DNA from: Niastella soli | GTDB taxonomy: Bacteria > Bacteroidota > Bacteroidia > Chitinophagales > Chitinophagaceae | Assembly: GCF_017742245.1 (NCBI RefSeq) | Contig: NZ_JAGHKO010000011.1 | Span: forward strand, 186,001-250,000 | DNA: 64,000 nt | Direction: 5' to 3' | In this document: positions 56,971-64,000 of the stretch, in pieces | Numbering within the stretch: the first letter of the stretch is position 1 | How the letters are laid out: each line of letters begins with the position of its first letter | Program-made: the position numbers and the translations under genes | Notes under the pieces: model-generated | Databases searched by the model: none | What the model saw: the letters and a program-made list of their open reading frames with translations, nothing else | What the model was told of the DNA's origin: nothing

Positions 56971-59376
56971 ATGCGAACTATGAATGCTATGTCTATACGG
57001 CAGGTAATTGCTATTGTCTGCACTTTATTTTTTATAAGTTTTGTTGCTGTGCCTGCTTATTCGCAGGAAGGAAAACTACCCGGGGCAGATTCCATTGCCT
57101 CTAAAGTAACAGGGGAGGCTAGACGTGAATTATCGGGTATCAAAGATAAAATGCATTGGCCGGTAACGGATACCACGCTGCCATTAAAGGAACTGAGATC
57201 GGGAAAAAAGGAATTGATGGGTTTGGTAGCTGAACCGATGGCTATGCGACAACAGTTGGCCTCAAAGATCGCGTTGTTTGATGATGGTAAGTTTGTTCAA
57301 CCCGGAAAGGTAAACGCCTCAATTGATTATACGTATCTGAGAGATACTTCGGGTATGGAACTGGGTGCTTTAAAAAGCCTGGGCAGTGTTTATAGTTATA
57401 ACCTAAGCGGCGGTGTTAGTTTATTTGATCTGCCGGTGAACCTGGCATTTAAAGGAATGAACGGGGTTTATAGCACCGACTACACGTCCTTTAATAAATT
57501 GCTGCAATTCAATTTTGATCAGAAAAAGTACCTGCAGACCATTCAGCAAAAAGCAGCTGAGAAGCTTGATCCTGAAACGCTTACCGCGTTAACAATGAAC
57601 CGGATCAATGCTATAAAAGCAAACTATGAAAAGGCGCTGAAAAATGAGATTGCAGACCTGCAAAATGATTATAAAGAGAAGTATAAAACAGCCGTGCAAT
57701 TACCTGATGGGATAACCGATCTGTCAAAAACCGATCAGTCGGTGTTGAAATCAAGGATAATAAATGAGGTCAATGCGGCTTCCCCGGCTATGAAAGATTC
57801 AATTGCAGCTGGTAATGAGGCGCATGAGGGAAAGCTGGCGATGCTGGAGAAAGTGTATCAGAAAATCTTAGCGAGCAAGGAAAAGTTTGAGAACAATAAA
57901 CAGGTAAAACAGCTGAAGTCGAACCTGCCTTTTACCAAGGACAATTATAAAACGTTTTTAAAGGACCCCACTAACCTGGAAAAGCTCGTTGATGAGCATA
58001 TGGAATTAGGCCCTTTGCAGCGAATATTCATGAATATGAAAAAGCTGAACCTGGGACAGAATGCGGTAAAAGATGGCGACTTTTCCTTACAGAATGTGGT
58101 GAATTCAGGTATCAATACTGAATTCCAAAATAAAAAGGCGAGCGTAGGGTTTATTTATGGTAGAAATAATAACACCAACAACTGGTTGCAGTCGGGATTG
58201 ACCAGTGGTGTTACCAATGAATATTCCAGTGTTACGGGGTTTAAATTTGGCACCGGTACCGGAAGTGCTTCCCAACAGTATCTTACGGTGAACTTTTTTG
58301 ACTTCAAGGATTTTTCACAGCTAGGTAATAGCGACAAACCGCTTCAATCGGCATACATGGCGATGCCGCAACGCCGCGATGGGGTTATCTCTTTTCATTC
58401 TGATTTTGAAGTAGCGCCTAAACACGCTGTAAAACTGGATGTGTCAAAGTCTTTTGGTTCCTATATTAATAATATTTCTGCCGATAGCCAGGCTTACAAG
58501 GCAAACCCGTATAGTAGTTTATTAGGAAATGCCGGTAAATCGAATTACGCGGCCATGGTAGATTACAATGGCGAGATCTTAAGTACTGATGTGCACGTGT
58601 TTGTAAAAAAGGTAGGCTTGGGCTATAACAACCCTGGTAACGTTTTACTGCGGTCGGGAGAATCAAAAGTAGGATTTGGCGTTGCCAGAAAAATGAACAA
58701 GCAATTGACCCTGCGTTACAATATTGATTACAGCAAAAGGGATTTTGATCCGGCAAAACTGTATACTAATAAGGCATTGAATAACAAATTGCAGGTAAAC
58801 TACCGGATTAATCGCAACTATCGGATTGGATTAAGCTGGCAGCATACGGCCTATAATTCAAAACTATTTGCGGAAGGGACCAATAAAGGAAACAATTCCC
58901 GGTTACAGGCAGATGGCGCTTATACCGTGCGGGCGTGGGGCAAAAAGCTGATGAACAATATTACTGTTAGCCGGCAGGTAATGAATATCCCCATGTTGCT
59001 GGAGGAGAATTACAAGAGCACTGCGGTGCTGGTAATGCATTCCTCAACCATGACGGTAAATAAAAATCCTTTATCGCTGACCTTATTATTAAACAGATCG
59101 AATAATAAAGATTACCTGTTCAATACCTCTATGTTCTCTTCCGAATCCAGCTATTCATATCCAATAACAAGTACGATCAGACTGGGTAATAGCCTGGGGT
59201 ATTATGACAATGCTGGCTGGAACAAACAGGTAGGTATTAAACAACAGGTAAGCGCGGTGTTAATGAGCAAGCTGAACATCGATGTAGACCTTACTTATAA
59301 AAAAGCGGTAAAGACCATCCGGTCAGAACTGGCAAATCAACTTTTTGTAACAGCCGGCATGCACCTGAATTTTTAA
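56971..59376 (+). CDS. Large outer-membrane-barrel-like protein of the envelope cluster
   Basis: This 801-residue protein has a signal peptide (about 1-31, ending PAYSQ). It has no family I recognise. An N-terminal beta segment is seen at about 110-170 (KVNASIDYTYLRDTSG, VYSYNLSGGVSLFDLPV). A helical, coiled-coil-like middle follows at about 190-360 with many Lys/Glu heptads. The C-terminal half is rich in alternating beta strands: KASVGFIYGRNN, LTVNFFDFKDFS, KLDVSKSFGSYINN, LRYNIDYSKRDF, ending AGMHLNF, a strand with C-terminal Phe like many outer-membrane barrels. It probably forms a barrel in the outer membrane. Its stop codon is immediately followed by the ATG of the next gene. Confidence 0.7.
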   Translation: MRTMNAMSIRQVIAIVCTLFFISFVAVPAYSQEGKLPGADSIASKVTGEARRELSGIKDKMHWPVTDTTLPLKELRSGKKELMGLVAEPMAMRQQLASKIALFDDGKFVQPGKVNASIDYTYLRDTSGMELGALKSLGSVYSYNLSGGVSLFDLPVNLAFKGMNGVYSTDYTSFNKLLQFNFDQKKYLQTIQQKAAEKLDPETLTALTMNRINAIKANYEKALKNEIADLQNDYKEKYKTAVQLPDGITDLSKTDQSVLKSRIINEVNAASPAMKDSIAAGNEAHEGKLAMLEKVYQKILASKEKFENNKQVKQLKSNLPFTKDNYKTFLKDPTNLEKLVDEHMELGPLQRIFMNMKKLNLGQNAVKDGDFSLQNVVNSGINTEFQNKKASVGFIYGRNNNTNNWLQSGLTSGVTNEYSSVTGFKFGTGTGSASQQYLTVNFFDFKDFSQLGNSDKPLQSAYMAMPQRRDGVISFHSDFEVAPKHAVKLDVSKSFGSYINNISADSQAYKANPYSSLLGNAGKSNYAAMVDYNGEILSTDVHVFVKKVGLGYNNPGNVLLRSGESKVGFGVARKMNKQLTLRYNIDYSKRDFDPAKLYTNKALNNKLQVNYRINRNYRIGLSWQHTAYNSKLFAEGTNKGNNSRLQADGAYTVRAWGKKLMNNITVSRQVMNIPMLLEENYKSTAVLVMHSSTMTVNKNPLSLTLLLNRSNNKDYLFNTSMFSSESSYSYPITSTIRLGNSLGYYDNAGWNKQVGIKQQVSAVLMSKLNIDVDLTYKKAVKTIRSELANQLFVTAGMHLNF

Positions 59377-60483
59377 ATGAAGCGGATTATGAAACTATTC
59401 AATATTATTTTAACCGGGTTATTAATTGTTTCTACTGCCGCAACGGGGCAAGTGGTAACTTATTTTCAACCTGAGGTATATGGCAGAACGGTTGATGGCC
59501 TGGGCTCTTTCCAGGTGCAGAACCTTACAGGTGCTGCACTAAGGAGTCAGGTAGTAATAACCGTTCAGGAAAATGTAACTAAATCACCGGTTGTTACCAT
59601 TACCACACCGGTTACCACTATTCAACCGGGAACGAGCAATTTCCCCCGGAATGTTTTTGCAGGCAGTCTGTTCCGCTTTTCCTCTAATGCGTATGCAAAC
59701 ATTACCAATCAAACCAAAAATTTTCCCCCTGGCCAATATACTTTCTGCTATCGACTGGTGAGTGCTGATGATAAGCAGTCAGATGATTATGAAAATTGTT
59801 TTGACGCCGAGATCCAGCCATTGGTGCCCATGGCGCTTATATACCCGGCTGATGGCGATAAGATTTGTGAAAAGCGGCCTTTATTGACCTGGCAACCACC
59901 CATTCCGTTTAATTCATCTATGCGGTTCAGGTTATTGCTAACGGAAAAGAGAGAAGGGGAAGCAATTGAGAATCTGCTGGTGAATGCCCCTTTGTTATTA
60001 CTTGACAATATTACTACTACCAGTATAAACTATCCCTCCAGTCATCCGGACCTGCAGGAAGGGAAGACCTACGTATGGCAGGTGATAGCGCATCAGAATA
60101 ATCTGGTGATCTCCAGGTCAGAGATCTGGGAGTTTACGATACAGTGTACAGAGCCCCATAAACAACTGCCAACAGACAGCTATCGCGAATTAAAGCAAAT
60201 GGTGAACGGTAATCACTATATAGCCAACCGGGCCTTAAAATTCGCTTTCCAGAATAATTACAACCTCAAACGGTTGACTTATGCTATTTACGATATCGGC
60301 AATGGGATGAAAAAACTGAAAGATTGCCCCGAAGTAACATTGAAACAGGGATTAAATGAAGTGGATATTGATCTTACGGAACTGGAGCTGGAACCAGGTA
60401 AGCATTATTTGTTGAAAGTGTATCCCTTCAATGAGCCGGATGTGCAATTGCGCTTTATTTACCAGGATAAGGATGTTGAATAA
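59377..60483 (+). CDS. Secreted beta-sandwich protein of the envelope cluster
   Basis: This 368-residue protein has a signal peptide (MKLFNIILTGLLIVSTAATG) after an optional leading MKRI. Two Ig/fibronectin-like regions are visible. The first, at about 28-145, starts YFQPEVYGRTVDGLGSFQVQN and includes FPPGQYTFCYRLVSAD. The second, at about 150-260, reads ALIYPADGDKICEKRPLLTWQPPIPF and GKTYVWQVIAHQNNLVISRSEIWEF, a common fibronectin-like pattern. The C-terminal part (ALKFAFQNNYNLKRLTYAIYDI) is of unknown type. It could be an extracellular adaptor between the barrel and the giant protein. It starts immediately after the barrel gene. Confidence 0.7.
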   Translation: MKRIMKLFNIILTGLLIVSTAATGQVVTYFQPEVYGRTVDGLGSFQVQNLTGAALRSQVVITVQENVTKSPVVTITTPVTTIQPGTSNFPRNVFAGSLFRFSSNAYANITNQTKNFPPGQYTFCYRLVSADDKQSDDYENCFDAEIQPLVPMALIYPADGDKICEKRPLLTWQPPIPFNSSMRFRLLLTEKREGEAIENLLVNAPLLLLDNITTTSINYPSSHPDLQEGKTYVWQVIAHQNNLVISRSEIWEFTIQCTEPHKQLPTDSYRELKQMVNGNHYIANRALKFAFQNNYNLKRLTYAIYDIGNGMKKLKDCPEVTLKQGLNEVDIDLTELELEPGKHYLLKVYPFNEPDVQLRFIYQDKDVE

Positions 60484-60498
60484 GAAATCAAATTAACA

Positions 60499-60987
60499 AT
60501 GACAAAAGAAATCATTTGTGTAACCAGGTTTATGTGCCTGGTGTGTGTGGTCATGTGTTTACAGGCATGCCGGCAATCTGTTGTTATAGCAAGACCAGAA
60601 AGGCATTTGGCGGAGTTACATAAGAACGGGGCGGATCTGTATATAGACAGGATTGACAGCCGCCTGGTAATGAAAGCCGATAGTTATGATACCTATGTTG
60701 CTTATAAAGTAGATTTCAGGGACAGTGTACAGGGAGATAAAAAGCTAGAACAGGAGCGAAATGTTTACTATGATTACAAGATGGCCAATGATTGGAAAGT
60801 TGTAGTTGATAGCGACACTATTTCTCCTGTTTTTTATCAACCCGTGACCGGTCTCAATGCTATGAATAAAGAAGGAGTACTGGTGTTTGAGTTGCCGGTT
60901 GGTAAGCATCCTGATGCATTGTTGTATGATGATTCATTTGGCGACTGGCAGAAACAATTTATTGCTTTAAACCCCACTTTAAAATAG
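60499..60987 (+). CDS. Lipoprotein of the envelope cluster
   Basis: This 162-residue protein has a lipoprotein signal with four extra cysteines and a lipobox LQAC ending at Cys24. The mature protein has a beta-strand pattern: ADLYIDRIDSRLVMKADSYDTYVAYKVDF, DWKVVVDSDTISPVFYQPVTGLN and FELPVGKHPDALLYDDSFGDWQK. No family is recognised. The gap to the previous gene is 15 bases and to the next 10 bases, so it is firmly inside the operon and likely works with the giant protein. Confidence 0.7.
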   Translation: MTKEIICVTRFMCLVCVVMCLQACRQSVVIARPERHLAELHKNGADLYIDRIDSRLVMKADSYDTYVAYKVDFRDSVQGDKKLEQERNVYYDYKMANDWKVVVDSDTISPVFYQPVTGLNAMNKEGVLVFELPVGKHPDALLYDDSFGDWQKQFIALNPTLK

Positions 60988-60997
60988 GTTAAGAGAA

Positions 60998-63900
60998 ATG
61001 CGTAACAGAACTAAAAAATGTACGGCCTGGTTCTTTCTGATCGTTTTCGGAATAGAGACCTTCTTCCCCGGAATGGCGTATGCGTTAACGTCCGGCCCTG
61101 CGCAACCGGAGTTGACAAAGTTTGAACCTGCAGGCGTGAATGATATGGTTGATTTGTTTTCCGGAGATTTGAAATATAACATTCCATTGGTTGATGTGGG
61201 TGGTTACCCCATCAATTTATCGTATCATTCGGGTGAAGGAATGGAAGATGAAGCTTCATGGGTAGGTTTTGGCTGGACGGTGAACCCGGGGACCATCAAC
61301 CGGTCTGTACGGGGATTACCCGATGATTTTAAGGGGGATAATATTGAAAAAACATACGATAGGAAAAATTTTCAAAAGATTGGTGGTACGGTAATCTTAA
61401 AGCCTTCCATCTTTGCCTGGGAAATTGGTAAGCTCTCTGGAAGTCTCACCTTTAAAGTGGGTGTATATAATGATAATTATTATGGCGCGGGAGCGCTGAC
61501 CGGATTAAGTGTTAACCAGGACCTGGCGCAAAATAAAAAAACTTCACTTACTGCTGGATTGGATATAGGCCTCGACAGCAGGGGAGGGGCAACCTTTTCT
61601 CCTTCTTTGTCCTTAAGCCGGGAACATGATTTTATACAAGGAGAAACCGTAAGAAGTTTATCGGGTTCCCTGGCATATAATACGAGGGCTGGTTTAAAAC
61701 AAGTAGACCTTGGAGCAACCTGGTCTACACATACAGGCAGTTTGGCCTGGTCTACCTTTAATTTTTCTGCTGTAAAGTATTTTGGTCAAACCTATACACC
61801 CACCTTTAATACAAATACGGCTAATGATGGATATACCTTAAACTTTGATCTGGGGCCAAGCCTTTTTGGCGGCTACCTGGGTATAGGCGGCAGCGGTTAT
61901 TTTTACGAGGAAAGAATATTGCAAAAGAAAGTAAGCGCACCGGCTTATGGCTATATGAATTATTTAGATGGCCGTAAGAACACCAACGCGCTGGTTGATT
62001 ACAACCGGGAAAATGAAGGCCCCTATGTGCCCGGTTCCCCGGCTATTCCCATACCGGTTCCCACCTTCGATTTGTTTATGGCTACCGGGCAGGCAGGTAG
62101 TCAGCAGTTCAGGCCTTTTTTCAATGGCAATTATGTTGTTTTTGATAAGATGCATAGTAACAGAACGGTCAATGCATCTGCAGGAGTTACTATCGGTGTA
62201 GGGCTTTATCACAAGAATGGCGGCAGGATCGACTATACCGGTGGTAACGCAAGCACGGGAAAGTGGGTAACCAATAATAATTTTCTGCAAGAAGGAGAAC
62301 CTGAGTTTGATCAGGTCAATAAACCTGGTACGGAAGCTGTCAATTTTAAGAGCACCGGAGAAATTACCCGCGCTGATAAAGGCTACCGGGATAACATTCA
62401 GGAAGAAAAGACCGTTCAGGTAGTAACCAACGGTGCAGGACACTTCTTCACTGGCCCAAAAACCTGGAACGCATTTAAAGTTAAAGATGAGCCGGAAGTT
62501 TCAACCGCCAATAAACCCCTGAAAAAAAGTGACCGGGACAGGCGAACAACAGTAATAAGCTATTTAGATGCCGATCAGGCATCGAAATACGGGCTTGATA
62601 AACAAATTAATGGAGTAGGCAGAATGACAGATGGCAGACTTCCGCATCATCTGTCTGAAATTACGGTAACGGATAATGGCGGCCAGCGGATGGTCTATGG
62701 GATCCCTGTTTATAATAAGACCCAGGTGGATGCCAGTTTTTCAATCGACAAACCCGATGGTGCCAAATTGGAAAGGGCATTAAAAACAGGTCTGATAGAA
62801 TATACAGCCGGGGTGGATAATTCTACCGGCAATCAAAAAGGGCGCGATAATTTGTTTACGAGGGATGTAGTGCCTGGTTATGCCACTTCGTTCTTACTAA
62901 CTGGTATTTTATCGCCTGATTATGTTGATGTAAAAGACGATGGTATTACCGACGATGACCTGGGCACTGCCTATAAATTTAATTATACAAAGACCACCGA
63001 TCCTTCTAAACCTTTCAAATGGCGTGCTCCATATGCGATCAATACCGCCAACTACAACCCCGGATTTGAAAGTGATAAAAAAGATGACAAAGCCAGCTAC
63101 ACCTATGGTGAGAAAGAATTGTGGTACCTGAATAAGGTAGAAAGCAAAACCATGATAGCTGTTTTTGTAACCTCAGACCGTGAAGACGGGTTGGGTGTGC
63201 AGAATGAGAATGGTGGAATAAATGGTGATGTAAGACTTAAAAAGCTTGACCGGATAGAATTGTATTCAAAAGCCGACTGGGTGAAAGATGAGACTTTAGA
63301 TAAAAGAAATGTAATACCTGTTAAAGTAGTTCATTTTGAATACGATTATTCAACGCATCCCAATGTGCCTAATAATACAGGTGCAGCAAAAAATAAAGAT
63401 GGTGGAACCGACGTGGGTCAAAACGGTGAGCTGAATGTAAATAAGGACAAAGGAAAGCTGACCTTAAAAAAGGTGTATTTTACATTTGGTAAAAACACGA
63501 GAGGTCAATCCAATCCGTATGAATTTTCATATGAACAACGGAAAGTATCTGATGTGTTTGGCTCAACCTTTTTAACGCCTCCGGCTACTTACCAGGACCC
63601 AGTTAATGTAACATTAAATAACCCTGAAATATCAAATAGTTATACTACCCGCCAGGTGGACCGCTGGGGTACCTACAAACCCAGCTGGTATAATCATTTA
63701 ACTGGTAATTCGGCTACTAATGGCCAAATGAACAATTCCGAATTTCCTTATACCATCCAGGAAAACAATCAGGGTAATTCGGGTACAGACTATCGTAAGT
63801 TGGCGGGCCATTTTGCTTCCATGTGGCAATTGAATAAGATCGTGACCCCGACGGGGAGCACAATAAGCGTAACGTATGAAGCGGATGATTACGGCTTTGT

Positions 63901-64000
63901 TCAGAACCGGCGGGCTATGCAAATGTGTTTTGTCAAGGGTATTGCTTCTATTGCTAATAACAATACTACTAATAGTACCGGGATGATAGGATCAGATGGG
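60998..64000 (+). CDS. Giant surface protein, N-terminal part (RHS/SpvB-associated type; cut by right edge)
   Basis: The frame starts at the ATG at 60998 and stays open for 1,001 codons to the edge. A signal peptide (about 1-30, CTAWFFLIVFGIETFFPGMAYA) is followed by PAQPELTKFEPAGVNDMV and DLFSGDLKYNIPLVDVGGYP. Next come LSYHSGEGMEDEASWVGFGW and NPGTINRSVRGLPDDF. This opening is typical of very large Bacteroidota proteins that carry RHS-like repeats further on. Residues 120-380 contain beta-rich segments (GGAGLTGLSV-type, GLDIGLDSRGG) that could be a sandwich or small barrel. RHS repeats and any C-terminal toxin or core domain would lie beyond the window and cannot be checked. It may be T9SS or other outer-surface cargo. 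Confidence 0.78.
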   Translation, partial: MRNRTKKCTAWFFLIVFGIETFFPGMAYALTSGPAQPELTKFEPAGVNDMVDLFSGDLKYNIPLVDVGGYPINLSYHSGEGMEDEASWVGFGWTVNPGTINRSVRGLPDDFKGDNIEKTYDRKNFQKIGGTVILKPSIFAWEIGKLSGSLTFKVGVYNDNYYGAGALTGLSVNQDLAQNKKTSLTAGLDIGLDSRGGATFSPSLSLSREHDFIQGETVRSLSGSLAYNTRAGLKQVDLGATWSTHTGSLAWSTFNFSAVKYFGQTYTPTFNTNTANDGYTLNFDLGPSLFGGYLGIGGSGYFYEERILQKKVSAPAYGYMNYLDGRKNTNALVDYNRENEGPYVPGSPAIPIPVPTFDLFMATGQAGSQQFRPFFNGNYVVFDKMHSNRTVNASAGVTIGVGLYHKNGGRIDYTGGNASTGKWVTNNNFLQEGEPEFDQVNKPGTEAVNFKSTGEITRADKGYRDNIQEEKTVQVVTNGAGHFFTGPKTWNAFKVKDEPEVSTANKPLKKSDRDRRTTVISYLDADQASKYGLDKQINGVGRMTDGRLPHHLSEITVTDNGGQRMVYGIPVYNKTQVDASFSIDKPDGAKLERALKTGLIEYTAGVDNSTGNQKGRDNLFTRDVVPGYATSFLLTGILSPDYVDVKDDGITDDDLGTAYKFNYTKTTDPSKPFKWRAPYAINTANYNPGFESDKKDDKASYTYGEKELWYLNKVESKTMIAVFVTSDREDGLGVQNENGGINGDVRLKKLDRIELYSKADWVKDETLDKRNVIPVKVVHFEYDYSTHPNVPNNTGAAKNKDGGTDVGQNGELNVNKDKGKLTLKKVYFTFGKNTRGQSNPYEFSYEQRKVSDVFGSTFLTPPATYQDPVNVTLNNPEISNSYTTRQVDRWGTYKPSWYNHLTGNSATNGQMNNSEFPYTIQENNQGNSGTDYRKLAGHFASMWQLNKIVTPTGSTISVTYEADDYGFVQNRRAMQMCFVKGIASIANNNTTNSTGMIGSDG

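Overview
The window looks like a chromosomal segment of a member of the Bacteroidota, most likely family Chitinophagaceae (Niastella/Chitinophaga-like). The reasons are a PorQ gene of the type IX secretion system, a FecI-type sigma factor and a FecR anti-sigma factor of Bacteroidota type, DUF4369/TlpA proteins, a PUR-alpha-like DUF3276 protein, promoters resembling TAnnTTTG, moderate GC, and giant surface proteins starting with the 'GVNDMVDLFSGDLKYNIPL' type domain. No tRNA, rRNA, CRISPR, prophage or intact insertion sequence was seen.

Layout. 0-9.3 kb is a mixed housekeeping/stress region: a cut-off CBM9-like/beta-lactamase-family fusion, a baeRF-type protein, two pyridoxamine-phosphate-oxidase-like proteins, an RDD protein, a GH13 alpha-glucosidase, an ABC exporter with a degenerate Walker B and DUF3276. 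9.7-15.1 kb holds Lon, PorQ, a receiver-only response regulator and BioB. 15.2-20.8 kb (minus) is a compact run whose core is four nearly touching genes: M42 peptidase, a 59-residue DPGSGSY micro-protein starting at GTG, a NoeA-like protein with a kinase-like loop before a methyltransferase, and a membrane sulfatase-like protein. 20.8-28.3 kb carries a LuxE-like protein, a cupin, a Gfo/Idh/MocA oxidoreductase, a D-threonine-aldolase-like enzyme with a GntP-family permease, and a YdjM-like hydrolase. 28.4-33.9 kb has a phospholipase D, FecR and its likely ECF sigma factor, the last two split by 2.4 kb of repeat-filled non-coding DNA. 34.4-35.4 kb is a RES/Xre toxin-antitoxin pair.

35.5-52.2 kb is a rhamnose/rhamnogalacturonan region: a GntR regulator facing rhaT, the aldolase/dehydrogenase fusion, rhaM, a RhaI-type isomerase and an FGGY kinase, then a TlpA protein, GH105, a CE12-type esterase and GH78. 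Secreted enzymes would release rhamnose from pectin side chains and acetylated rhamnogalacturonan fragments; RhaT would import it and the cytoplasmic enzymes would convert it to central metabolites. No SusC/SusD pair or polysaccharide lyase lies in the window. 52.2-56 kb has small lipoproteins, an NTF2-like protein and a TlpA-DUF3738 protein. 57-64 kb is a tight four-gene unit of envelope proteins ending in a giant protein that runs off the right edge.

The most unusual non-coding feature is a recurring class of intergenic arrays. Each is built from its own short repeated word, often arranged as two complementary arms, and most sit directly after stop codons. A perfect 15-copy heptamer array and a 15-bp perfect hairpin followed by direct repeats also stand out.
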